Below, piece by piece: positions 44,298 through 52,128 of a stretch of 64,000 nt of DNA; positions within the stretch are counted from its first letter, which is position 1; every line of letters starts with the position of its first letter. The stretch comes from an uncultured Mediterraneibacter sp. Its GTDB lineage: Bacteria; Bacillota; Clostridia; Lachnospirales; Lachnospiraceae. Both the position numbers and the translations under genes were made by a program. The stretch spans positions 108,053 through 172,052 of the forward strand of contig CALWMN010000005.1 of NCBI GenBank assembly GCA_944381935.1, in the 5' to 3' direction. Below the pieces are notes generated by a model that saw only the letters and a program-made list of their open reading frames with translations, had not been told where the DNA came from and made no database searches.

Positions 44298-46913
44298 CTA
44301 CTTTGCCTCATACCAGTTGTTTCCCGTGTGCATGTCCACGATCAGGGGGACGGACAATTTTGCCGCATGTTCCATCCTGTCTCTGAGGATCTCCTTCACT
44401 TCCCCGACCTCCGAAGCTTCCGCCTCGATCAGGAGCTCATCGTGCACCTGGAGGATCAGGCGGGACTTCATCTTTCTTCTTTTTAGTTCATCGTTCACCC
44501 CGATCATGGCGATCTTGATGATATCCGCCGCGCTCCCCTGTATCGGGGCGTTCATCGCGACACGCTCGCCAAAGCTTCGCTGCATGAAATTGCTTGATTT
44601 CAGCTCGGGCACGGGTCTTCTTCTTCCGAAGATCGTGACCGCATACCCCTTTTCCTTCGCATGCATCACTGCGTCGTCCAGGAATTTCTTGATCCCCGGA
44701 TACGTCTCGAAATAATGCTCGATATACTGGGCAGCTTCCTTGCGTGTAATGCTCAGGTCCTGGCTTAAGCCGAATGAGCTGATCCCGTATACAATGCCGA
44801 AATTCACCGCTTTCGCGTTCCGCCTCTGAAGGTCTGTCACCTCGTCAAAGGGAGTGTGGAACACCTGGGATGCCGTCATCCTGTGGATATCCCTTGCCTC
44901 CCTGTACGCCTGGATGAGCTTCTCATCGCCCGAGCAGTGGGCGAGGATGCGCAGCTCAATCTGGGAATAATCCGCGTCCACAAACACATACCCTTCCTGC
45001 GGGACAAACACTTTACGGATCAGTCTTCCCAGCTCCATCCTGACCGGAATGTTCTGGAGGTTCGGCTCCGTACTGCTGATACGTCCCGTAGCTGTAATCG
45101 TCTGGTTGAATTTTCCGTGTATCCTGCCGTCCTCCCCGATAAATACAGCCAGCCCATCCGCATATGTGGACTTCAGCTTCGCGAGCTGCCTGTACTCCAG
45201 GATCTTTGCCACGATCGGATAGTCCGGCGCCAGCTTGTCCAGCACATCCGCCGCAGTTGAGTATCCAGTCTTTGTCTTCTTCGCATGGGGCATCCTAAGC
45301 TTATCAAAAAGGATCACGCCGAGCTGTTTCGGGGAGTTGATGTTAAACTCCTCCCCTGCCATCTCATAGATTTCCTTCTCCAGTTCCACGATCCGCCCTC
45401 CGAGCTGATCCCCATATACTTTCAGCGCGTCAGCCTCCACTTTCACCCCCGCCTGCTCCATATCGTACAGCGTAAATACGAGCGGCATTTCAATCTCCGA
45501 GAACAGACGGTCCATCCCCGCCTCCTTCAGTTTATCCGCAAGGACCGGCACGGCTGCGTACGCCGTGTATGCCTCGTAACACGCTTTTGCCCTCTCGTCA
45601 GGCTGCCCGTCTATGATAACGCCGAGATGTTCTCTTGCCACATCCTCATAGCTGTAATCACTTTTCAAAGGATTGAGCAGATACGCTGCCACTATGGCGT
45701 CAAAGCTGCTGCTGCGCTTTGCCCCAGGGATACAGGGGAGATACTCTTTCATGCCGCACATGGAAAACAGCTTTGCCTTCCCTGCCAGCGCCGACATTTT
45801 TCCCATGAGATATTCCATATCTGTGTCCACACCGCAGGGAATCGTATATATTTTGTCGTTGCCATAGGCAATCGCAATACGGCCATATCCTGACGGATGG
45901 GCAAACAGCGGCAGTACATTCCCCGTGTCCCTGGAAAACGCGGTCCCCACTCTGTCAGCACTTTCCGCCTCTGAGAATATCCTGTCGATCTCTTCCTGCC
46001 CCGTGACTTCCGTAAACCTCTTTGCAATATCATTGGAAGAAGCGTCCACGTTAAAACGGCTGAGATAATTCTTAAACTGCAGCCTCTGGAACAGCTCATA
46101 AGCTTCCTTTGTATAGGGATTGCCAAATTTCGCCTTTTCAGCGTCAAACTCAATATCCGCATGGGTCTCAATCGTCGCCAGCGTCTTGCTCAGTTTTGCC
46201 TGTTCCCAGTATTCTTTCAGGTTTTTGCTGGCTCTGGGCGGACGGATCTCGTCCGCATGTTCATACGCATTTTCAATCGAATGATACTCCTGGATAATCT
46301 TTGTCGCAGTCTTCTCCCCGATCCCGGGCACGCCGGGAATATTGTCGGAAGCATCTCCCATCAGTGCCTTGACGTCAATAAATTCCAGAGGAGTCACCCC
46401 GTATTTCTCTTTCACATCACACGCATTGTAATCCTCGATCTCAGTCTTTCCCTGTTTTGTCTTGGGGATCCTGATCTTCACATGCTCTGTCGCAAGCTGG
46501 AGGGTATCCCGGTCTCCTGAGATAACCGACACATCCATTTCCTTTTCTTCACATATTGAGGAGACCGTACCGAGCAGATCGTCTGCCTCAAGCCCTTCCT
46601 TTTCAATGATCTCAATATCCATAGCCTTCAGTACGTCTTTGATGACCGGAACCTGCTGCCTGAGTTCCTCTGCCATAGGCTTGCGTGTCCCCTTGTAATC
46701 CGAGAACATTTTGTGCCGGAAGGTAGGGGCATGTACGTCAAAGGCCACAGTCAGGTACTCCGGCTTCTCTTCATCCAGGATCTTGAACATAATATTGAGG
46801 AAACCGTACACCGCGTTCGTATGCAGCCCCTCCGAATTAGTCAGGTCCGGCACTCCGTAAAACGCTCTGTTTAAAATACTGTGGCCATCTATCAATACAA
46901 TCTTCTTTCTCAT
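44298..46913 (-). CDS. polA: DNA polymerase I
   Basis: Pol I fills gaps and removes RNA primers. The 871-residue protein has the 5'-3' exonuclease domain (about 1-290: LIDGHSILNRAFYG, GLEADDLLGT), a central 3'-5'-exonuclease-like fold (about 310-480) that seems to lack the catalytic acids, and the polymerase domain with VDADYSQIELRILAH, RRNAKAVNFGIVYG and QVHDELLIEA. The ATG at 46913 has AAGGAG seven bases upstream. The long upstream frame to 47030 has no such site. Confidence 0.97.
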   Translation of the reverse strand: MRKKIVLIDGHSILNRAFYGVPDLTNSEGLHTNAVYGFLNIMFKILDEEKPEYLTVAFDVHAPTFRHKMFSDYKGTRKPMAEELRQQVPVIKDVLKAMDIEIIEKEGLEADDLLGTVSSICEEKEMDVSVISGDRDTLQLATEHVKIRIPKTKQGKTEIEDYNACDVKEKYGVTPLEFIDVKALMGDASDNIPGVPGIGEKTATKIIQEYHSIENAYEHADEIRPPRASKNLKEYWEQAKLSKTLATIETHADIEFDAEKAKFGNPYTKEAYELFQRLQFKNYLSRFNVDASSNDIAKRFTEVTGQEEIDRIFSEAESADRVGTAFSRDTGNVLPLFAHPSGYGRIAIAYGNDKIYTIPCGVDTDMEYLMGKMSALAGKAKLFSMCGMKEYLPCIPGAKRSSSFDAIVAAYLLNPLKSDYSYEDVAREHLGVIIDGQPDERAKACYEAYTAYAAVPVLADKLKEAGMDRLFSEIEMPLVFTLYDMEQAGVKVEADALKVYGDQLGGRIVELEKEIYEMAGEEFNINSPKQLGVILFDKLRMPHAKKTKTGYSTAADVLDKLAPDYPIVAKILEYRQLAKLKSTYADGLAVFIGEDGRIHGKFNQTITATGRISSTEPNLQNIPVRMELGRLIRKVFVPQEGYVFVDADYSQIELRILAHCSGDEKLIQAYREARDIHRMTASQVFHTPFDEVTDLQRRNAKAVNFGIVYGISSFGLSQDLSITRKEAAQYIEHYFETYPGIKKFLDDAVMHAKEKGYAVTIFGRRRPVPELKSSNFMQRSFGERVAMNAPIQGSAADIIKIAMIGVNDELKRRKMKSRLILQVHDELLIEAEASEVGEVKEILRDRMEHAAKLSVPLIVDMHTGNNWYEAK

Positions 46914-47045
46914 GAAACGTCTCCTTCTTCCTTTAACCATTACTAAAGTATACACTAAAAAAAAACAGATGTGAAGTAAAAACATTGTCATCTGTACCGG
47001 CGCAGCATATACGGCTTGTGCGCCCGCCATGATTCTGATATATTA

Positions 47046-47074
47046 TTTACAACCCGCTTTTTCTGAGGCATAAT
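47046..47074 (+). promoter_or_regulatory. promoter for HAD phosphatase gene
   Basis: TTTACA and CATAAT are 17 bp apart and 50 bp upstream of the start. A second pair, TTGTGC and TATATT with a 17-bp spacer, lies at 47016-47044. The gap 46914-47124 otherwise holds only polA leader sequence. Confidence 0.45.
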
Positions 47075-47124
47075 CATAAACTGGGCAGGAATCCAAAAAA
47101 TATACATGACAAGGAGCTTCGATT

Positions 47125-47745
47125 ATGGATGGAATTATTTTTGACGTTGACGGCACACTGTGGGATTCAACAGATTCTGTAGCAGAATCATGGAATCTGG
47201 CAATACAGGAAAACTCTCCATTGGATTTGACAATAGACGCAAAGATCCTCAAGGGTCTGTTCGGGAAAACCATGAATGAGATCGCAGAGTCGCTTTTCCC
47301 CATGCTTCCTGAAAAAGAACGGATGGAATTTCTTGACGTCTGCTACCGTTATGAAAACCGGCACCTGGAAACACACCCGGGCAAGCTCTACAGCGGAGTC
47401 GCTGAGACGATACAGAAACTTTCCGAAAAATATTCTCTCTTCATCGTGAGCAACTGCCAGTGCGGATACATCGAGGCAATGCTGAAATCCTCAAAGCTCG
47501 GTCCCTATATCAAGGATCATCTCTGCTTTGGCGAGACGCAGACTCCGAAGGGCGAGACGATCCGCGCACTTATGGAGCGCAACGGCCTCACCGACGTCGT
47601 CTATGTGGGCGACACCCAGGGAGACGCCGATGCCTGCAGGGATGCCGGGGTTCCCTTTATCTTTGCCGAATACGGCTTCGGAGATGTGCCGGACGCCAGG
47701 AGAATGATCCGAAGCTTTCCGGAACTGTGCAAAATGTATCTGTAG
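47125..47745 (+). CDS. HAD-superfamily phosphatase
   Basis: The 206-residue protein has all HAD motifs: FDVDGTLWDST (nucleophile Asp), FIVSNCQCGY (Ser-type motif II), a Lys in TPKGETIR, and VGDTQGDADAC with GVPFIFAEYGFG. It resembles PGP/beta-phosphoglucomutase-type small-metabolite phosphatases. The substrate is not predictable. ACAAGGAG precedes the ATG. It is flanked by its own promoter and terminator, so it is probably monocistronic. Confidence 0.88.
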   Translation: MDGIIFDVDGTLWDSTDSVAESWNLAIQENSPLDLTIDAKILKGLFGKTMNEIAESLFPMLPEKERMEFLDVCYRYENRHLETHPGKLYSGVAETIQKLSEKYSLFIVSNCQCGYIEAMLKSSKLGPYIKDHLCFGETQTPKGETIRALMERNGLTDVVYVGDTQGDADACRDAGVPFIFAEYGFGDVPDARRMIRSFPELCKMYL

Positions 47746-47762
47746 GACAGGAAATTCTTATG

Positions 47763-47785
47763 CCCGCTTTTCAAGTGGGTTTTTT
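47763..47785 (+). terminator. terminator after HAD phosphatase
   Basis: CCCGCTT pairs with AAGTGGG around TTC, followed by TTTTTTCTTTTT. From there to 47950 I see no gene; open frames in that stretch lack family features. Confidence 0.85.
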
Positions 47786-47950
47786 CTTTTTCCGATTTCT
47801 TTTAATGGATAGGATTAAGAAAGCCTCAGGCGGCAGGGAAATCCATATGGAAATTTGTTTCAATGTTTTCTATCGTGTAACAAAGCTTGTCAAAGATTAT
47901 TTGCGTCACTTTTTCAAGGTTAAGTTGGAACTTTGGCTCTCCGCCGCTGC

Positions 47951-47981
47951 AAAAAAGCTCCCTGGCCGGAAGCCAGAGAGC
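47951..47981 (-). terminator. terminator after tRNA-Leu
   Basis: GCTCCCTGGC (47957-47966) pairs with GCCAGAGAGC (47972-47981), one wobble, followed on the minus strand by six T. It ends the tRNA transcript 13 bases past the mature 3' end. Confidence 0.85.
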
Positions 47982-47993
47982 TGCATTTGATGA

Positions 47994-48075
47994 TGCCGCT
48001 GGCCGGACTCGAACCGGCACGGGGTGAACCGCTTGATTTTGAGTCAAGTGCGTCTGCCAATTCCGCCACAGCGGC
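47994..48075 (-). tRNA. tRNA-Leu(CAA)
   Basis: This 82-nt class II tRNA on the minus strand has acceptor stem GCCGCTG/CAGCGGC with discriminator A, and D-arm GGCGGAATTGGCAGACGC. The anticodon stem CTTGA/TCAAG encloses loop CTCAAAA (anticodon CAA), followed by a long variable arm and a GGTTCGAGTCC T-arm. The 3' CCA is not encoded. Confidence 0.96.
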
Positions 48076-48077
48076 AT

Positions 48078-48117
48078 TTTGGTCTGAAAAAGGCTCGTCC
48101 GTCTTTTTCAGACCAAA
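48078..48117 (-). repeat. perfect 15-bp inverted repeat abutting tRNA-Leu
   Basis: Positions 48078-48092 and 48103-48117 are perfect inverted copies with a 10-base loop. The inner end lies two bases from the mature tRNA 5' end, and the outer end about 42 bp from the lysA stop. It may be the lysA terminator or a structured tRNA leader. Confidence 0.8.
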
Positions 48118-48119
48118 TA

Positions 48120-48148
48120 ATACTATCACATTTATTCTGTTTTTTCAA
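48120..48148 (-). promoter_or_regulatory. possible promoter for tRNA-Leu
   Basis: TTGAAA (48143-48148) and TAGTAT (48120-48125) are 17 bp apart on the minus strand, just upstream of the inverted repeat, so a transcript from here would start inside the repeat. Confidence 0.5.
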
Positions 48149-48158
48149 CAGTTTTCCT

Positions 48159-49439
48159 TTATTTCGTTTCCTTCAGAAGCTTTTTCCCGATGTCAAAGCA
48201 ATCGAATGTTGCAAAGTAATCCGCCGGCGTCTCTGCCCGCCGGATCAGCTCCACGCTTCCGTCTTCCTTCAGGAGCAGTTCTGCGGACTTCAGCTTGCCG
48301 TTATAGTTATATCCCATAGAAAAGCCATGAGCGCCCGTGTCATGGATGATCAGGTAATCTCCACGGCCAATCTCCGGCAGCATCCTGTCAATTGCAAACT
48401 TGTCGTTATTCTCGCACAGAGACCCTGTCACGTCATACTTGTGGTCGCAGGGCATATCTTCCTTTCCTGCCACAGTAATATGATGGTAGGCTCCATACAT
48501 AGCCGGGCGCATCAGATTGACTGCGCAGGCGTCCACACCGATGTATTCTTTATAAGTGTGCTTCTCATGGATCGCCTTTGTGACAAGGCAGCCGTAAGGT
48601 CCCATCATATAGCGTCCCAGCTCGGTGTAGATTGCAACGTCTCCCATTCCTGCCGGAACGAGAACTTCCTCATATACCTTTCTGACGCCTTCCCCGATCG
48701 CGTAGATATCATTCGGTTCCTGGTCCGGTCTGTAGGGGATGCCGATCCCGCCGGACAGATTGATGAACCCGATATGGACGCCTGTCTCCTTCGCCAGTCT
48801 CACCGCCTGCTCAAAGAGTACCTTCGCCAGCATCGGATAATAGTCGTTTGTCACTGTATTGCTTGCGAGAAAAGCATGGATACCGAACTCTTTTGCCCCT
48901 TTCTCTTTCAGGATCTTATATGCCTCTGTGATCTGCTCTGTCGTCATCCCGTATTTTGCATCTCCGGGGTTATCCATGATATCATTGCTGATCTTAAAGA
49001 GCCCGCCCGGATTGTAACGGCAGCTTATTGTCTCAGGAATGTGGCCGATGGCACGTTCCAGGAAGTCGATATGGGTGATGTCATCCAGGTTGATGATCGC
49101 CCCCAGCCTGTCCGCGAGAATGAAATCCTCTTCCGGGGTATCGTTGGAAGAAAACATGATATCATGTCCGGTCACTCCCACCGCCTCTGAGAGCATCAGC
49201 TCTGTGTAAGAGGAACAGTCGCAGCCGCAGCCGTATTCTTTAAGAATATCAATCAGAAACGGATTCGGCGTTGCCTTTACCGCAAAGTATTCTTTAAATC
49301 CGGGATTCCAGGAAAACGCCTCTTTTAGCGCTTTGGCGTTCTTTCGTATTCCTTTCTCATCATAGAGATGGAAAGGGGTAGGGTATGTTTTTGTTATCTC
49401 GTCTATCTGTTCCCTTGTCACAAACGGTTTCTTCTTCAT
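48159..49439 (-). CDS. lysA: diaminopimelate decarboxylase
   Basis: LysA decarboxylates meso-diaminopimelate to lysine. The 426-residue PLP enzyme has the Schiff-base lysine in EYFAVKATPNPF (about residue 53), INLSGGIGIPYRP and CENNDKFAIDRMLPE, the latter holding the active-site Cys. The fold-type III decarboxylase layout fits LysA or a close relative. It resembles the clostridial subgroup rather than the 415-residue Bacillus enzyme, so a related substrate cannot be ruled out. It lies 47 bp after pyk. Confidence 0.87.
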   Translation of the reverse strand: MKKKPFVTREQIDEITKTYPTPFHLYDEKGIRKNAKALKEAFSWNPGFKEYFAVKATPNPFLIDILKEYGCGCDCSSYTELMLSEAVGVTGHDIMFSSNDTPEEDFILADRLGAIINLDDITHIDFLERAIGHIPETISCRYNPGGLFKISNDIMDNPGDAKYGMTTEQITEAYKILKEKGAKEFGIHAFLASNTVTNDYYPMLAKVLFEQAVRLAKETGVHIGFINLSGGIGIPYRPDQEPNDIYAIGEGVRKVYEEVLVPAGMGDVAIYTELGRYMMGPYGCLVTKAIHEKHTYKEYIGVDACAVNLMRPAMYGAYHHITVAGKEDMPCDHKYDVTGSLCENNDKFAIDRMLPEIGRGDYLIIHDTGAHGFSMGYNYNGKLKSAELLLKEDGSVELIRRAETPADYFATFDCFDIGKKLLKETK

Positions 49440-49486
49440 TGGTTTTCTCTTCCTTTCGTATTTCGGTCAAGTTTCTCAAGAAAACT

Positions 49487-50923
49487 CTATTCCACTGTCG
49501 CGATACGCATCATATTGCTCGTTGCCGTGTGCTCCTGCGGGATGTTCCGGGAAGGGATCCCGGCAGTGAGCACGACCACGTCGCCCGGCTCAATATACTG
49601 CTTTACAGATGCAATCTCGATCGCGCCGTTGCAGATATCGTCCGTCGTGGAAAACTGCATGGATTTCAGCGGCCTTACACCCCAGTAGATTGACATTCTT
49701 CTCAGAGTCCTCTCGTTCGGCGTAATTCCCAGGATATCCTGCCTGGGCCTTAAGTTCGAGACCACTCTCGTGGTTGCCCCTGACACGGACGGCGTAATGA
49801 TGCACTTTGCGTTCAGGTTCGCAGCAGCAAGTACGGAGGAATAGCCGATCGCACTGGAAAGCCCGCTCTTGAGATGTCCCCCTGCCTTTTCCAGCATGGT
49901 ATCATAGTCAAGATGCTGCTCCGTGTTTTCTATAATATGCACCATCATCTGGAGCGCCTCCACGGGGTATTTGCCCTGCGCGGTCTCCCCTGAGAGCATC
50001 ACGGCATCTGTCCCGTCATACACGGCGTTCGCCACGTCTGTCACCTCCGCCCTGGTAGGACGCGGATTGCGGATCATAGAATCGAGCATCTGGGTGGCTG
50101 TGATGACTGTCTTGAAATTGCTGTTGCATTTCTGGATCATCATCTTTTGCAGATAGGGAACTTCTTCCGCCGGGATCTCGACTCCCAAATCGCCCCGAGC
50201 AACCATGATGCCGTCTGCCGCACGGATGATCTCATCGATGTTCCGGATTCCCTCTGCATTTTCTATTTTTGCAATGATCGGGATATAGGGAGCTTCCAGC
50301 TCCTTTAAGAATGCTTTGATCTCGAGCACACACTCCGCGTTTCTTACAAAAGATGCGGCGATAAAGTCAATCCCCTGTTCAACGCCGAATTTAATATCCT
50401 CTTTATCCTTTTCTGTAATTGCCGGAAGCCGCACCGGGACATTCGGCACATTGACGCCCTTCTTCTCTCCGAGTTCTCCTCCGTTTACAACTTCACATAT
50501 AATCTCTTTTCCTTTTATGCTTACCACTTTAAGGCCGATCAGGCCATCATCGATCAGGATAAGCTTTCCGGCATCCACATCCTCTGCAAGTCCTTCATAT
50601 GAGATGGAGACCCCGTTCTCGTCCCCCTCTGTCTGCTCCGTTGTCAGAATGAATTTCTGCCCGGTTTCCAGCATGACCTTCCTGCCGCCCTTTAAGGTTC
50701 CTGTCCTGATCTCAGGTCCTTTCGTGTCGAGGAGGATCGCTGTGTTCGACTGTTCTTCCTCCCTGAGCTGCTTGAGCAGATCCATCCTGGATTTCTGTTC
50801 TTCGTGGTCTCCGTGCGAAAAGTTAAAGCGTGCCACATCCATTCCATTCTGGATGAGCTTCCTCATAAGCTCCCTGTCATTTGTATTCGGTCCCATTGTG
50901 CAGACTACTTTTGTCTTTTTCAT
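49487..50923 (-). CDS. pyk: pyruvate kinase
   Basis: Pyk makes pyruvate and ATP from phosphoenolpyruvate. The protein (about 478 residues) has VVCTMGPNTND, ARFNFSHGDHEEQ, IAKIENAEGIRNIDEI (catalytic Lys), MVARGDLGVEIP and VMLSGETAQGKYPVEA. The extra C-terminal PEP-utiliser-like domain of Bacillus Pyk is absent. Two ATGs, at 50932 and 50923, compete; the ribosome-binding AAGGAG is three and twelve bases away respectively. I chose the second because MKKTKVVCTMGPN is the usual opening. Confidence 0.95.
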   Translation of the reverse strand: MKKTKVVCTMGPNTNDRELMRKLIQNGMDVARFNFSHGDHEEQKSRMDLLKQLREEEQSNTAILLDTKGPEIRTGTLKGGRKVMLETGQKFILTTEQTEGDENGVSISYEGLAEDVDAGKLILIDDGLIGLKVVSIKGKEIICEVVNGGELGEKKGVNVPNVPVRLPAITEKDKEDIKFGVEQGIDFIAASFVRNAECVLEIKAFLKELEAPYIPIIAKIENAEGIRNIDEIIRAADGIMVARGDLGVEIPAEEVPYLQKMMIQKCNSNFKTVITATQMLDSMIRNPRPTRAEVTDVANAVYDGTDAVMLSGETAQGKYPVEALQMMVHIIENTEQHLDYDTMLEKAGGHLKSGLSSAIGYSSVLAAANLNAKCIITPSVSGATTRVVSNLRPRQDILGITPNERTLRRMSIYWGVRPLKSMQFSTTDDICNGAIEIASVKQYIEPGDVVVLTAGIPSRNIPQEHTATSNMMRIATVE

Positions 50924-50972
50924 ATGATTCATTCTCTCCTTCTGCTGATCTTTCTATCGATTTCCGCCGGTC

Positions 50973-51818
50973 TTACTTGACATGTTCATGGGTAAACAGA
51001 TGGTCCTGGCAGTATTCGTAATTCCCTCTGCATTTTGAACAGAACCGGAATTCAAGGGATGGGTCATCCAGCTCCGTCCGTCCGCATACTGCACAGCGGT
51101 GCCTTGCCCCGCCTGTATATGTCATATGCGGTCTGGACTGCTTTTTAAATTTCGCTCTCCGCGCCTGTTCCTTTGGCCCGAAACGCCTGAAGTTCCTGCC
51201 GGACAGGAAAAAGATCACAAAGTTAAGCAACGACGCGGCAATCGCCACGCGTGTCGCAATCCCGCCCGTGATAAAATAGTACAATGCCATCGCAGCGTAT
51301 ACGAGCGCCATCCATTTCATCTTGATCGGAAGGATGAAATACAGCATCACTTCCATATCCGGATAGATCGCCGCAAAAGCCAGGAAAATCGACATCGTAA
51401 TATAGTTTGTGCTGATCAGGCCGACCGACGAGAGCGCATACGACGCTCCGTACACCAGGTACAGGACACCGTAAAGTCCGAATGTCGCCAGTACTGTAAA
51501 CAGGATTCCCGAAAAGATATACACATTATACCGGAAGGTGCCCCATGTCCTCTCCAGAGCCGTTCCCAGGGAATAATAAAGAAGTACAAGAAATGCGAGC
51601 GAAATAAGGTTCGCTGTGGGCGGTATCAGCACCCAGGAGATAAGCCTCCATACCTGCCCTCTCAGGATCAGCGCCGGCTCAAGAGTCAGCCACGTGATCA
51701 GTACGGGCATAAGATTTACAATCAGAAACCCGATCACATATCCTCCGAGAAGATACACGGTCAGGTTCGGAATTGCATAACGTCCCAGTTTTCTTTCCAA
51801 TTTGTCAAGCCAGTTCAA
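50973..51818 (-). CDS. rhomboid-like membrane protein with C-terminal zinc ribbon
   Basis: The 281-residue protein has about six membrane segments (residues 20-210) with GQVWRLISWVLIPP, matching the rhomboid opening, and GTALERTWGTFRYNVYIF. I see no convincing GxSG catalytic motif or paired catalytic His, so it is probably a rhomboid-like pseudoprotease. The C-terminus (about 240-280) has CAVCGRTEL, then FRFCSKCRGNYEYCQDH, a zinc-ribbon-like cluster. The start is a TTG at 51818 with GGGAG nine bases upstream; no in-frame ATG exists before the first helix. It precedes pyk and probably shares its transcript. Confidence 0.7.
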   Translation of the reverse strand: MNWLDKLERKLGRYAIPNLTVYLLGGYVIGFLIVNLMPVLITWLTLEPALILRGQVWRLISWVLIPPTANLISLAFLVLLYYSLGTALERTWGTFRYNVYIFSGILFTVLATFGLYGVLYLVYGASYALSSVGLISTNYITMSIFLAFAAIYPDMEVMLYFILPIKMKWMALVYAAMALYYFITGGIATRVAIAASLLNFVIFFLSGRNFRRFGPKEQARRAKFKKQSRPHMTYTGGARHRCAVCGRTELDDPSLEFRFCSKCRGNYEYCQDHLFTHEHVK

Positions 51819-51852
51819 ATGCAGTTGCTCCCTTACTTTTTATTTCCCTACA

Positions 51853-51881
51853 ATTGTACCGTCAGTGTATCTGTTTGTCAA
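51853..51881 (-). promoter_or_regulatory. promoter for rhomboid-like gene and pyk-lysA
   Basis: Consensus TTGACA (51876-51881) and TACAAT (51853-51858) are 17 bp apart on the minus strand, 35 bp upstream of the TTG start. Confidence 0.7.
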
Positions 51882-51976
51882 ACACATGTTGCCCCTTTTG
51901 GGTTCTTTCATGTGATCTTTATATAAAATACCCATAACATCAGGAATTATTTTGAAATCCCGCATAATAATAACAA

Positions 51977-52005
51977 TTGTCTTTTTCAGATTCCTGTCGT
52001 ATAAT
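51977..52005 (+). promoter_or_regulatory. promoter for the large activase fusion
   Basis: TTGTCT and consensus TATAAT are 17 bp apart, 124 bp upstream of the start. With the divergent promoter it accounts for the 310-bp gap 51819-52128. A second TATAAT at 52054-52059 lacks a -35. Confidence 0.6.
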
Positions 52006-52128
52006 GTAAATTGTTGCATATAAGAAAACACATTTAATATGAAGTAACTCATATATAATGATGTAGGGGGTAAAACTATATTTTGCCCCGAAGAATAAAG
52101 ACTCATACAAAAGATTGGGGATTACACT

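Noticed and set aside
47826-48129. Minus-strand open frames covering tRNA-Leu
   Set aside because: The region is explained by the tRNA and its terminator; the frames are incidental.
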